A stretch of DNA of 64,000 bases. It comes from Aureobasidium sp. EXF-3400 (taxonomy: Eukaryota; Ascomycota; Dothideomycetes; Dothideales; Saccotheciaceae). Shown here piece by piece: positions 44,334 to 56,567 of the stretch. The stretch is from NCBI GenBank assembly GCA_024195585.1, contig SWBL01000170.1:41903-105902 (forward strand), in the 5' to 3' direction. The position numbers and the translations under genes are program-made. The first letter of the stretch is position 1, and the number at the start of each line of letters is the position of its first letter. Below the pieces are notes generated by a model that made no database searches, was not told the origin of the DNA, and saw only the letters and a program-made list of their open reading frames with translations.

Positions 44334-46744
44334 ATGCTGCTTTCACCCTTTGGCTCACCGCGGCGGCTGGCTCTTCTGACCGTACTCGTTTTCCTGGCGC
44401 TCGTCGTGATCGTGCGAAATTCGACATATTCCGAATACCTCCCCAAATACGACCTTCCAGCATTTGGCAAAATCCAAGCAGATACGTCAACCGGCAGCAA
44501 CAGCTTCAAGGAAGACTCATCACAGAGCGACCTCTGGCAAGAGTACAAGCCCGACCAGGACAAGGTCCAACCAGCGCCGCCCCCACCACCAAAGGAGGAA
44601 GAGTACGAAGAGAAGATTGAAGTCACAAGCATTCCCACCTCGACCTCACATTCGACTTCCACATCTTCGTCAACATCCGCCAGCACCTCTGGTTCAAAGA
44701 CGGCCTCTTCTGCAAAAATCACACCTTTCGTTCATGCATCGTACAAGGAGCTGCAAGCAAAGATCCAAGAGTTCATCCAGTGGGATCGCCCGAACAAGGG
44801 TGACCATTGGCCTGGCTACGGCGACTATGTCGACAAGGACTATGACCCCAACCGCTGGGAGGGTCTCCCCATGTTTGTAGCCCAAGCTGCTCGCGAGTCC
44901 TGGCTCAGCTAACGTGCGACAGGAACGTTGATTACTACAGATCCAACGGCATCAAGCAGCTCCAGAACATGGGCGTGAACGCCACCGTATATAATCCCTA
45001 CCCCGACTATAATTCAACCGCATACAAGAAACGATGGGCAGGCGAGTACGCTTCCTGCAAGGGCCCTCGCGGCCAGACACTAGACAAGAGCCCGGAAGAC
45101 TTGGTCAAGGCCTGGACACAACTCCCGGAAAACTTCCCCAACATCAGTGTTGGTTCCGATTTGGGCATCGACCTCCATTCATGCTTTGACCGCGAGTCAC
45201 GCTACGCTCCTTACGACAGCACCTCCAACAATGCGCCCAACTGGGAGACGGTCAAATGGGGCCAGCTTCAGAACGAGTGTTTGGACAAGAACAAGGAGAG
45301 ATATGGTGAACATCAGCGCAAGTCCATGGAACTCAGACCGAGCAGGACCAAGCCCAAGGAGGATGACTCTGAGGAGAAGACCGAGTCTACTGCTGGTCCT
45401 AAGCCCCACCACCGCACTGCTATCCTGATCCGCACTTGGGAAGGATACACATACACTGAGAACGACCTCCAAGCCATTCGCTCCCTGGTCACCGAAACCT
45501 CTCTTCTCAGTGGTGGAGAGTACCAAGTCTACCTCTTTGTCAACGTCAAGCAACGCGACGCCGACATTTACGATAATGAAGAGACATACAACAGCATCCT
45601 GCACCAAGTGGTCCCTGCTGAACTTCGCGATATCTCTGTCCTCTGGACTGAAAAAGTATGCGAAGAATGGTACCCAAAGGTCGGTGACTGGCAAGTCTAC
45701 TGGATGCAATTCATGCCTCTGCAATGGTTCTCCAAAACTCACCCCGAATTCGACTACATCTGGAACTGGGAGACGGACGCTAGATACACCGGTAATCCTT
45801 ACCATTTCCTCGAGCAGGTCAGCTACTTCGCTTCAAAGATGCCGAGAAAGCATCTCTGGGAGAGAAATGCTCGTTTCTATCTTCCTGAATCTCATGGAGA
45901 CTACCAATCTTACCTTGCGGATACTGATGGAGCCATTGTTAATGCAACAAAGCGAGGCATTATGACCCCTGTCTGGGGTGCTCAACCTTATGCCGCGACC
46001 CAGATTCCTCTTGGTCCAACGCCACCCCACAAACAAGAAGACGACGACTTTGCTTGGGGCGTGGATGAACAAGCTGACCTAATCACACTGCAGCCAATCT
46101 GGGATCCAAATGACACACAGTGGTCTTATCGCCACAAAATCTGGAACTTCATTCCTGGCGTGCGTCCTATCTTCACGGCCGAGAACGGAGCAGCTGAAGG
46201 TTTCTACCACGAAGGCTTTGAAAAGATCTCCAGACGCGTCTTTATCAACACCCTGGCCCGCTTCAGTAAGAGGATGCTGCACGCCATGCACTCAGAGAAC
46301 CTTGAGGGTCGTTCTATGCAAGCCGAAATGTGGCCTGCGACCGTTGCTCTGCAACACGGACTGAAAGCCGTGTACGCACCTCACCCAATCTGGTCTTCGC
46401 ACCACTGGCCTGGGTGGTATGCTGACGCTGTCTTCAACGCCGATGGTGGTATTCCTGCTCGCTGGTCTCAGCAGTTTGACTCGGCGTACGCCCACGACCG
46501 CGAAGTCAACTTCAAGACGTGGTCTTGGTACTACTCGACTGACTTCCCAAGGACGCTGTTCTGGCGCTGGTTGGGTTGGGAAGCCGAGGATGCCGGCCTG
46601 GGCAGCTGGGGCGGCAAGCAAGACGAGGAGGAAGGTAAAGAAATCAGAGGGATTGGCATGGTGGGAGGAAATGGCAAGATGTGTCTGCCTGGTATGCTAT
46701 TGCATCCTGTCAAGAAGGTCTCGAAGCCTCAAGGACAGAATTAG
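44334..46744 (+). CDS. DUF3405 family type II membrane protein (glycosyltransferase-like)
   Basis: Exons 44334-44872 and 44923-46744 give 786 residues. A short cytosolic tail is followed by one membrane anchor (LALLTVLVFLALVVIV), a Ser/Thr/Pro-rich stem with a coiled PPPPPKEEEYEEK patch, and a large lumenal domain: HRTAILIRTWEGYTYTEND, FDYIWNWETDARYTGNPYHF and HHWPGWYADAVF. This is the fungal DUF3405 pattern. The layout and the WNWETDAR acidic motif resemble Golgi glycosyltransferases (DxD-like), but activity is not established. An N-glycosylation sequon is present (GVNATVY). Confidence 0.85.
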
Positions 46745-47159
46745 ATTCTAGAACCAAGCATGAAGGATATGGCGTTCTTGTTTTCTGTCTGGAGTTGCTC
46801 AGGTACATATTTTGCGCGTATATACCACATTCTCATCCAGATATTCACCAGGTCCATTATAAGAAATTTGGGATGCATGATGAGTGAAGATGGAAGCGAT
46901 GTGTCTTGGTTGAAACTCCTGCTTTATCTGACTGCTCGAATGTGTCGGGTGATCCGCATCTCTGGAAGTTGCAGGAGACTTGCAGCTTTCAGCTTCAGCC
47001 ACAACAAAGTAGCGCGTACCGAGCCGAACAAACAGTAACGACTAACGAGATGCGATAGATTGTTGCCACAGACAATAGAGCATTCAGATACAGATTCACT
47101 AGATCGCCGAAACTGGCAAAAGATACATGTGGGATAGTGCTTAATTTCGTTTCACACAA
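46745..47159. other. Convergent intergenic region DUF3405 / CorA-like A
   Basis: Between two convergent stops. AT-rich, with no gene or repeat seen. Confidence 0.4.
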
Positions 47160-49394
47160 TTATGTGGTTCCGAGCTGTGCTTCTTCGTCGTCTGGGGTGC
47201 TACTGGAAGGACTTGCATTTTGTTCCAGGTGAACACGAAGCGTTTTGAGAGGAACAGATTGGGTTGCCTGTTCTTCCGGAGGACTCTCTTGTTGTTGTGT
47301 TTCCTTCTTTTCAGTTGTAGCAGTATTTCCGAGTGTTGCCAAAAGCTCTTTGACCATAATACTCCACTTTCTGTCTGTATATTTAGCCCATAGGAAGAAG
47401 GCTACAATCGTGATTGGGCCAGAAATCGCAAAGAACAACCAGATTGCTGGTGAGACCTTCCAACGACCATCGAAGTTGAAAAAGTTCATGCCAAAGAATC
47501 CCTGTGCATGGAAGTCAGCATGAAGAAGTGTACCCTACCCACAAATATATGTTCCGTACCGAGATGAAGGTGCCAGGAAGAAAGGCCAGAGTAAGAAGAG
47601 AGACGAGAGTCGACAGCTCGCGTTCGTCCTTCCGTGATTCACGTAGCAATTGTTTAGTGGTGAAGTTTTCTTCTACCGCGATTAGATTGAAGGCCTGTGT
47701 GGAAATCAGCAACCATCCTCGAGTCCTGGCTCCGGCTGCACGTACATGACTGATCTCGTTGTTGAGTCGCTTCTCAAAAGCCTCCGCTCTATATTTGAGA
47801 TTCGATAACAGACTGATGTGGCATGTGAATGAGCGGGACACCCGTGTCAGAGTGTATCTGAGAACAGACGCATGAACTTTTGCACATCTCACACAACCGC
47901 CATTGCTTTTTTGCGGACAGTATTCGTTGTGGTCTTGCACCATTAGCTGCATTGTGTTGATGGCAGCAGCAAGTGTCTCCTGAGCATGTATGAGGTGGCG
48001 ATTCAGTTCTGCCATGCCCTGAAAAGGATGCATGAGAGATTTTAGCTCTGCCGCGGGGCTCATTTCTGCAGCATCAGAACCAGGATTCATATTCCCAGTG
48101 AGAGTACGCTTGAGAGCTTTTGAAGGGACTTGATCAATGCTCCTTGCAGCTCTCGCCTGTCCCGAGTTAGTTTGATATTAATGAACCATCACAGGATTAT
48201 ACTACCTTCTCGAAAGACCGGACTGGTTGTCTGAATTTCCAGAGTGAGTCGTTGTAGAAATCGATCACGGACTGCATAATCAGACCGTAACCGGCAAAGG
48301 GGCAACCGTGTAACAACTCATCACCAGCAGCTCTGCATCGATCGGCAATCGCGCGTCTGTATCGATCAGGAATGTCAAAGCATAGGTAGATCTGTGTGTA
48401 GGCGTCCTTAGGCCTGTCCGGGATGTCCTTCTGAAACCACAGCGAACAGATCGTGACGTAGTTCCACTCGTAGCTGTCAGGAGAAGCTTCCTACTCAATT
48501 TGTTATCATGTTTGTGGATGAGGAGAGCATTTTAACTGACTTTTACTGGCTGATAGTTCTTGATCAGAAATCGACACATAGACCCTGTTCTTCATGTTAG
48601 CCAGGGTAAGTTCCGTTGGCGGGTAGTGCTTACAGTGACTGTTAGATTCCTTCATGTTTGAGGGTGCGGCTGGGTCCCAACGCGAGTAGAAGCCATTCGA
48701 TTCCGCCATGACTACGTCCCAGAAACTATTAGGCAGCATATAACACTGTTCAAAAATTTCTAAAGACAACGCATCAGACTCCTCAGACTCGTTGTTTTTC
48801 TCAAGAGCATCCTTGAATTTCTCTACTCGAGGCAGGAAGCTTTTCAGAATTAGTCTCGTGGCTATCCAGGATCGTTCAGATGGCTCACTGAAGATGAAAG
48901 CCAGTTGGCCACTACAAACCTATGTGTTAGCTGCTGGTCGAGCGCAGTGATTGGGAAATCGTACACCTGTCTTCTCAGTTGTTGGCTTGAGCATCTGTAT
49001 GATGCGCTGTGATTCGCGAGTTTCGCGTTTGTCTCTTGGTGTGGCTGTTCTCTCATCGTCCTCCTCTTTTCGCTCCTCTTTCCTTCTCGCCTCGTCTCTG
49101 CTTTTCTCAGCCACATCCTCTTCCTTAACCCTGTCTACCCACTTGCATTGATATAGATCACTTTCCTCACCGGCTCTAGTTTTATCAGCAATCTAGTGAA
49201 CGGCATGGCTAGATTGACTTAGTTCAAATGCATATAAACCAGCTACAAGTCTCCGTAGTAAGTAGACAATCAAGTGCGTTAGTCGTTGCAATAGAGCTTA
49301 CAAGGTTGTTGTCATTAGATCCGTCGAACGGCGGTATATCGAAGGGCTCATTTGCGCGGACATAATCTTCTGGTGAGTCGGAATGGTCCTCCAT
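47160..49394 (-). CDS. CorA-like two-TM membrane protein, paralogue A (divergent copy)
   Basis: Seven exons (49302-49394, 48965-49192, 48541-48919, 48206-48486, 47746-48156, 47560-47694, 47160-47501) sum to 1,869 nt, 622 residues. The C-terminal end shows the CorA layout: a long coiled-coil region (AEFEKRL-like helices, FTTKQLLRESRKDERELS), TM1 (LVSLLTLAFLPGTFISGFF) running into the GMN motif (FGMNFFNF), a short loop, then TM2 (IWLFFAISGPITIVAFFLW). The N-terminal domain has FWDVVMAESNGFY, the counterpart of FWSKTC..HNGFF in the other copies. A Lys/Glu-rich insert (EARRKEERKEEDDERT) and a Cys-rich loop (CPQKSNGGCVRCAK) are unique to this copy. Family function in fungi is not settled; Mg2+ transport is inferred from fold only. 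Confidence 0.78.
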
Positions 49395-50058
49395 AGTCGT
49401 TAGTGGTTTTGGCTGAGGGTCAAACACTACAGCTTATTAGATGCGACTTTGCAAACACAGACAGTTGGGTCTGATCCTTCATATATTCATCCTGGCTGAG
49501 CAACACGGGTGTCTGGGCCGTCCGCCGGGCGCCTTCGCCAATAGCTCCATGCAAGGCTGTCTTTCAGCTGAGCTACGACTGCATATGCAGAAACCTGTAT
49601 AGTCGAGAACGAAGCCACAATTGCTGGTCCGAAGGATTAAGGCGTACAGTATGTATGCAGGAAGGAGGTGCATGCAGTAGATCACGACCAAGTGGGATAT
49701 GAGCGGCGTTTGTTAGGCCGCGTGTGGCTTGCACATAGATTGTCCCCGTTTTAGCGACGCCTCTGATTTGCGGCAATTCTCGGAAACAAAGGGGAACTGA
49801 AAGGCGCTGGATGCATACTTAATGCTCTGCGGCCAATCATGCACGACGCGGAACCGTGCGTGCAGCATAACATCAGCACTTGGCGTCTCAAAACACCGAC
49901 CTCATCACGACGGCCTGATACTTGACGAAGTGCGACTTGTATGAAGATTGAAGCCGACCAATGCTTGGATCGAGTGTGTAGTATGATTGTCTTTCGAGTT
50001 CAGCCGCCAGCCAGAATTTACCGAGGTGACCAGGAGCACTCCACGCCATCTGTTCCGA
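49395..50058. promoter_or_regulatory. Divergent promoter region between CorA-like A and B
   Basis: 664 bases between two head-to-head paralogues. Short frames on the reverse strand (49479-49776) lack homology. No tRNA fold could be made. Confidence 0.4.
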
Positions 50059-52744
50059 ATGTCTCTCTCAACATCTCCATCAAACCTTCAAGGCAGCATT
50101 ATCATATCGGAGAAGCTTCATAGCAAAAGGGATTCACTGGCTCTCTATGTCACGCCGAAAGTACATGCCGACATCCGGAACAAGAAGTGGTCGAAAATTA
50201 TAGTGAGGGGACACCACGACAGGACAGGGCCTTCAACGAGAATCACAGACAACGAAAAGCACCATCAGCTCTTCAATTGGCAAAGACCTACAGCGACTCG
50301 GATAGATGAGACTACACTAGCAATCAACTGCTTTCCAGGACAGGATTATGTCGAGCACTATGCTCGGATGATTGCGACTTATCTGGATCTAAATGGCAGA
50401 AAAGACAAAGTGGTGATCGAAAAGCCTAGACGTTACGATGCCCGCGATCGTTTTTGCAGATCAAATCTACTCGCCATGGGAAAAGTCGATGTTGTTGTTG
50501 TGGGTGACCTACATTGCTTTTCTGATCTCCAAGACGTATGCTGGGATGGTGATGAGAAGCACTACCCTGAAGAAAAATCTCTTTTTCGATGGAAGAAGAT
50601 ACAACAAAGTGGTGCTCCCAGCTTTGCGTTCTTAGGATGCAAGGTTAGTCTATGGGGCGATATTGCAGGACAGCTTGTAACTGCACTGGGGGAATACAAC
50701 TCAATAAAATACTGCATCTATACCGCCAAAGCCGGATCTCTGCGCGCTGACGATATACCAAACACACGAATTGCAACCGGTACCCGGAGTTTCCTTCATG
50801 GGGTTCCCGTTTCTTGGAAACCTAATGTAAAGATACCAAGGTTGAATGTGGTACACGAAGGCCTTCATACTACAGTCGCTTCTCCTCTACTCGAAACCGA
50901 GGACTGGCTAGTGACTCAACGGGGAAAGGGTGTTGATTGGGTCGACTGTGAGATCGGACACATGGCTTATTCTGCCCAGGTGCTCTCCGTCTCTTTTACA
51001 TATCTTCACATCTTGAGTGATAACGTCGCGAAGAAATATGACTTCAACCTGAGCAACGAAGACGAGGCCGAAGTAACGCGAAGCCGAAAACAACTTTTCG
51101 ATGAGCTCTGGACTGTGCTTCGAACGACCTTGATGGAAAACTTTAGACTCAACACATGCCGGGAGGCTCTCACTGCTGTGCCGATGGCTGACACCTCAGG
51201 TTCAACTCGTCTTTTCTTCGGTCAGTGGGAGTTGAGTTGTAAAACAATGAAAATGTCATTAACGCATTTCAGATAATGGAACCCGGTCATGGCAGCAACA
51301 GATTGGGTTGAACGATTCGTCGCTGTTTGCGGTGAGTGCGCCCTGATGCGATCTTATTCGTGTTCGATGTTAACGGTCGAATCAGAACGACTTGCGCGAA
51401 GGCGTGAATGTAATGTGAGTTGACCTTGACGTGATGACTGACAAAGAATACCTCTAACCACAAGACTAGCTTTACCAAATTGAGAACGATACGTGAAGAT
51501 CCCAATGCTCGAAACCAATGGTCTTCAAGATTAGGAATACCTGACACTTTCTGGTCGGAAACAAGCACTCGTCACAATGGGTACTTTGGCTCTTCAACAT
51601 ACCCTTACAAAAGGGGCAAGACTTTAACTCGATATGGTACGTTGTGACTTATGGCAACTCGAGCTTTGTTTTCAAGAAACACAATTAACCGCTGCGCGTT
51701 GACAGATACCACGTTCCGCCTCATTGTTAAGAGGCTGGAACCACAGAAAGAATATGATTGGTTGGAGATGAGCTTTTTCTCAAGATGGACCGACAGGGGT
51801 AACCTATTTATCTGCTTTGACAGCCCTGAAGACTTTCCGCAGCAGTTTATGGCTACTCTGGACGCTCATCTTAACGACACGAGCGAACCTTTCCACAAGC
51901 CATATGCATTTCACGTCATTTTGCTGGATGCTCTGGTTCCTATCTACGATCGAAGCGTTTGGGACTTGTCAACGAGAATCCGTAAGATAGAGGAGGTACC
52001 TACTTTCGAGACTCTGACTGCGTTCTCACAAGCTGACTGCTATAATGTAAAGAACCGCGAACCCATGGACAAAACAGATATTCCCAGGCTGCACGAGGTG
52101 GCCCGTCATACAGCTCACGCAACCGAGACCGTACAGGTGGCGGGCAATGTGATCGAACGTATGGCGTCTGAATGCGAGGCTCTGGCAGAAAGAGAAAACG
52201 ACGATGATGCGGAGCAGGCCATGCATGAACGACTCGAATCTTTGAGGATGCACCACAGTATGATGCTTGGAGTTGCAGCTCGCTTGATCTCGAACGAGAA
52301 AAGACTGAGCAACGAGATCAATTTGGTGAGGTCAATCTTGCCTGAACAGCCATCACTCGTTGACTGATGCTTTGCTAGGTATCCAACGTAATGGCTCAGA
52401 AGGACAACGGTGTCAATCTTCAGATTGCGCGCGCTACCAGAGCCGACAGCGTCGCCTTGAAAACTATTGCCATAGTTACTTCGACTTTTCTACCTGCAAC
52501 CTATGTTTCCGCATTGTTGGGTATGAACTTCTTCAGCTACAACCCAGATACCCATGGCGGGCATATAACCTATTCTCCTGACCTCTGGATCTACTTTGTT
52601 GTCTCTATACCTTTGACAGTCGCAGTATTGACTATATGGTGGGTGTGGCAGAGACGAGAGGAGATGGCTGAGAACTTGGAGAATTCAACTGAGAAGGCTG
52701 TTAAGAGTGCTGGTACCGAAACATCGTCTTCAGGATCTAGATAG
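50059..52744 (+). CDS. Fusion of a nucleoside-phosphorylase-like domain with a CorA-like two-TM domain (paralogue B)
   Basis: Seven exons (50059-51220, 51273-51331, 51386-51414, 51470-51636, 51706-51995, 52053-52325, 52379-52744) give 781 residues. Residues 1 to about 370 resemble the PNP/MTA-nucleosidase fold: SLWGDIAGQLVTAL, IKYCIYTAKAGSL, a loop like VVHEGLHTTVASP, then WVDCEIGHMAYSA and LHILSDNV, matching the EME- and SDN-type motifs. From about 385 the protein is CorA-like: SWQQQIG, FWSETSTRHNGYFG, a coiled coil, TM1 (TIAIVTSTFLPATYVSALL), GMN (LGMNFFSY), TM2 (LWIYFVVSIPLTVAVLTIW). No stop separates the parts, but an ATG at 51184 could start the CorA part alone. The 51996-52052 intron is in frame if retained. 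Confidence 0.68.
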
Positions 52745-52978
52745 GAGTGTTAACGTCGATGGCAAGAAGGTGGAGCTCAAGATTTTTAGCCAAGCGGTGA
52801 TTGTTGGGTACGCGCAAACTCTTGATCAAGTCGTTTCTAGCATGTGATTTAGTTGGTTAAGGAACGAACCTAAGTAGAGACAGAAGAGAACGGTCGGTGT
52901 CATCAGGATTGAGATGGGACAATTTCACATCGTTAAGACTTCTCGAAAAGGAGTGGTTCCAGTCATCCTCAATGATGC
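52745..52978. other. Convergent region between CorA-like B and C
   Basis: 234 bases between two convergent stop codons of paralogues. No feature seen. Confidence 0.4.
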
Positions 52979-54640
52979 TCACGGGATCATTCTAGATCCC
53001 TTGAAGTAAGGTCCTCGGGGACGAGTTTTCTCCATATGTTCCTTTTCAACAGTCGAGTAGGCGTTCTCTGCAGCATCTTCATCCTCGATGTTCGATCTTG
53101 CTCTCGCCTTCTTCCTGAATTGTTGCCATATCCAGTACAGCACGAACATAATCAACGTGAAAACGACTGATATAACAAAATAGATCCAGAGGTCGTGGGA
53201 ATACGTAATATGGCCTTGGTGCTCATCTGGACTGAAATTGAAGAAATTCATGCCCAGCAACGCCTTTGATGGTGGTCAGTAAATACAGCAACAGAGGCAA
53301 AGTTGCGTCCTTACAGAGACAAAAGTTGCCGGTAGAAAGGTCATGGTTACGTATGCGATGGCCTTCATAGACGCACTGTCTTCTCTAGCCAATGCTGCGA
53401 TCATCTGGTTGAATCTGCGATCGAGTCCGGACGAAACATTTAGAGTCTGCAATACGTTAACGAGTCAGATATGTCGGCAGAAACATATGCGATTATAGTA
53501 TTACCAAGTCTTTCGAGTGACCGACGCGCTTGTCATTAGCAAAAGCTCTGGCGAGAAATCCTAGCATTAACGTATGATGGAACTTGAAGATCTCACAGCG
53601 AGAGATGAGGAATTCTTGGTGCACGCTCGAGCGCGAAGCCAGCGTCTCGCAATGTTGAGCTATACATGCGACAACCCTAGCTGCTTCTTGTGTTGCTTCG
53701 ATTGAATGAGTTGAATGTCGGGCATTTTCGTCCAATCTCAGGAAAAGTTGGGTGCCCTTGTCGTTCTGCACATTGCCTGATCATGAATCATCCTTTGCGT
53801 GATATCGTCAAATTAAAGTACGTACCTCTGAATGGCTATTGGAATCGCGAATGGCCCTCGCAATGCTCCAGACACCCGCGTCATACAATCCCATAAGTTG
53901 TTCGAGCAAAAGCTGGTGCAAACCATAGGGGCCAGTCGCAGCATCGCCGTTTTCTTCTTCAGCCAGCACATTGAACATGTTGCGGGCGATATACTTGGGC
54001 GTATCGAAGCACAGTAACAGGTTACGTCTCTGCGTAAATGACGAGAGACAAGACATCTCATGCCATTCATAATTCGATCCAGCATATTGAGACGCAGATT
54101 TCAGGGTCTTGACGACTATCATGCGGAACCAGGTTTGCACCTCTATGAGGGTCGTCTCGGAGGAAACACTTGCGGTAGAGGAAAAGTCGGTAGAGGTCTT
54201 TGCTCCGAAGAAGCCGTTGTGTTGGACACATGTCTTCGACCAGAACACGCGTGGGATATTTGGAAAGTGCTTGCAAAGCTCTTTCCGTAGCGAAACATCA
54301 TCGAGGAAATACTGTATGCTCGAGAATCTTTGCCTTGTCAGTTTTTGACCTGTGCCTGAAACAATTCACGCTCTTACATGACGCATGTCGATACTTTATC
54401 ATCCTGTTCGATATCAGATTGTCAACAAGGATATCGGCAACTCGTTGTTACCTCTAGCAAATCAACTATGGGCGTCTCGACTAACCGCCAGGAATGATTC
54501 AACGACTCTGTGTTTTCGACTTGTCAGTATGTTAGAATATGCCAGAAAAATCTATGTTCGGCAATACCGTAGATAAGAGCCCAAACTACTGGATTGGTGT
54601 ATTTGGGGTCGGTCAAAACTGATGCAGGAGGGCTTGACAT
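52979..54640 (-). CDS. CorA-like two-TM membrane protein, paralogue C
   Basis: Seven exons (54568-54640, 54452-54519, 54378-54403, 53826-54327, 53505-53765, 53315-53446, 52979-53263) sum to 1,347 nt, 448 residues. Start MSSPPASVLTDPKYTNP at 54640. Conserved elements: SWRLVETPIVDLLE, FWSKTCVQHNGFFG, the segment NLLLCFDTPKYIARNMF, coiled helices (ATQEAARVVACIAQHCETLA), TM1 (AIAYVTMTFLPATFVSALL) with GMN (LGMNFFNF), and TM2 (LWIYFVISVVFTLIMFVLYW). The 26-nt third exon was located by matching splice phase and residues to paralogue D. The tail is Lys/Glu-rich. CorA transporters are pentameric Mg2+ channels; whether this fungal branch conducts ions is not known. Confidence 0.77.
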
Positions 54641-55238
54641 GTCTTTCTGATGCAGATGTCTTGCGGTGAATGGGAAGACATTTGCTTTTCAGTTGAACTC
54701 TATCCAACAACTTTTAATATATGCAAGTCAGCCTTGGTGGCTGGGGCTCCGACGCGGCGCTTCATAGCCTGCTCTCGTGCATGCACACCGTAAAAGCAGT
54801 GGGTCAGCCTCATCCTTCTACTAATCAACTTCCAAATTGAGTCTGTCATGAGCTAATTTGCTGCAAGTCATCAATCATAATAGAGGCGGGTAATTGCAAC
54901 AGGTAGTCGCACGCAGCAAGCAAAACTGCTCATATCTTAACAAGAAAAGTCGCGATAGAGATATGGTCTGGTTGAATAAGCTTATTGTTCATATCGCTAC
55001 TATGAGAGCAAATGGTTTACGGCCATCGATCTCCATACACAAATCATGTTTACAGTGACAGATAGAAAGAGAGGGAGGAAAGGACAGATGTTGGTGGTCG
55101 CCGAATGAACGACTGGTCTGTGCGAAACAGAACAACAACCTCTTGGTTCTTGAACAAAAGCGACTCAAGGCGGATAGCGATATCTGAATTTGAATGAATG
55201 ATACGAGTACATATGCAATGTCAGACCACTTTCACTTG
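54641..55238. promoter_or_regulatory. Upstream region of CorA-like C
   Basis: 598 bases between the start of paralogue C and the stop of the NADAR gene, both minus strand. No additional exon, and no phosphorylase-like domain as in paralogue B, could be found here. Confidence 0.4.
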
Positions 55239-55919
55239 CTAGGCATCTCTTCTCCCAACTTCCATCTTGATTCTCCCTCTAGCTCTCATCAAACATCTGC
55301 CCAGCAAGTTTGTACCCCACTCCTCTCTTCTTGACAGTGCTTCCTTGGCATTAAACCCAACACCCCAGACCCGATCACTCGCGCTCGCCTCCACGAGCTC
55401 CCTCTCCCCAGTCAATAACAACCTCTCCCTCAGCTCTTTGTTTTGTGAGAACTTCAGATAGCTTCCTTCTTCAACAACCCTTTCCTTGACCTCGTCCCAC
55501 GCATCATCGTCCCAGTTGGCAACACAACGCCCAAGCGCTTTTTGATCTTTCGGATATGGCGTAGCCAGGATAGATGCAGCTGTAGTGTCGTCATGACGGG
55601 AAACTGCCTTTTGGTGCATCATGTATTGCTCTGCACAGTTATACGTTTGACCAGTCGAAAGGTCTGTAAAAGAGGAGATATACCACTGACTGAGATAGCC
55701 ATGAGGTTCTTCATATTCGCGATGAAAGAGGATTGGCGGACGGATGCTGTTCTTGTTGTGCTTTTCTCGGCGTCCAAGAGATGTGAAGTTGTTTGTCGTG
55801 TCACAAGGCAAATTCTCTGTATCCGCTGCCGTGAGGTTTGTAGAGTCTTCGTATCTGGACTGCTTTGCTTCCGTGGAGTCTGTCATATATCCCGCAGGCT
55901 GCTTGTTTTTCTTGACCAT
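55239..55919 (-). CDS. NADAR domain protein (YbiA-like, DUF1768)
   Basis: A single exon encodes 226 residues. After a roughly 65-residue hydrophilic head the NADAR domain is complete: LSQWYISSFTDLSTGQTYNC, AEQYMMHQKA, a KALGRCVANWDDDAWDEVKE helix, FSQNKELRERLLLTG, SDRVWGVGF and GTNLLGRCLMRAR. NADAR proteins hydrolyse N-glycosidic bonds in riboflavin-pathway intermediates (YbiA) or ADP-ribosylated guanine in nucleic acid (DarT-associated members). Which applies here cannot be read off. It lies between two CorA-like paralogues and is head-to-head with paralogue D (648 bp). No localisation signal is seen. Confidence 0.9.
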   Translation of the reverse strand: MVKKNKQPAGYMTDSTEAKQSRYEDSTNLTAADTENLPCDTTNNFTSLGRREKHNKNSIRPPILFHREYEEPHGYLSQWYISSFTDLSTGQTYNCAEQYMMHQKAVSRHDDTTAASILATPYPKDQKALGRCVANWDDDAWDEVKERVVEEGSYLKFSQNKELRERLLLTGERELVEASASDRVWGVGFNAKEALSRREEWGTNLLGRCLMRARGRIKMEVGRRDA

Positions 55920-56567
55920 GGTGACTCGGAATAACTGGTTTTTCAGAATGTAGCGAATCCGGCTTTGGGGGGCTTCAGAGGAAGTTTTGGAAGTGTTCGT
56001 GGTTTTTTGTTTGCTTGCGAAATTGTGGCGGAAGAATTATAGTGGTAGACCGCATTGAGTCACCACAAACTCGAAGTCAGTCGCCGGCCACGTGGCATGG
56101 TCAGTCATCGCACTCTCCAACCTCAAGCACTCTCTATCATGACCGGATCGCGAAAACATGATGAAGATCTTTCGGATGTGCTGTTGCTTCCATTCAACGC
56201 GACGCGGCGACACAATTATGTCAGGCGCACCGGATTGATCATCTTGCCTCATACTTCGGGACCTGATTTCAGCTTCAGGCCACAGCCAAGCATATCAAAT
56301 CGTAAAAGTCCAGCTGCGATTTTGCGAATATGAGAGAGCAACACGGCGGCAACTCGAACGCGCGAGATCAGCCACGTCGGCGCGTGCGGCTGACTTTGCA
56401 TGTACTAAACACGCCTTCATGCAGACGATCGATTAGGTAAATCAGGCTGAGGCCAAATAAGAGAATGAGCGACACCACCTCATCCATCTTTGATTTCACA
56501 GCTTTCTATTGTCGAGTTATCTGACCTCCTAGTACAGCTTCACAGCTGTCTATGGAAAGACTCGGCA
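55920..56567. promoter_or_regulatory. Divergent promoter region NADAR / CorA-like D
   Basis: 648 bases between divergent starts. No phosphorylase-like domain lies upstream of paralogue D. Nothing else recognised. Confidence 0.4.

Noticed and set aside
49487..49560. GC-rich segment as a possible tRNA
   Set aside because: No A/B box pair and no cloverleaf could be drawn.
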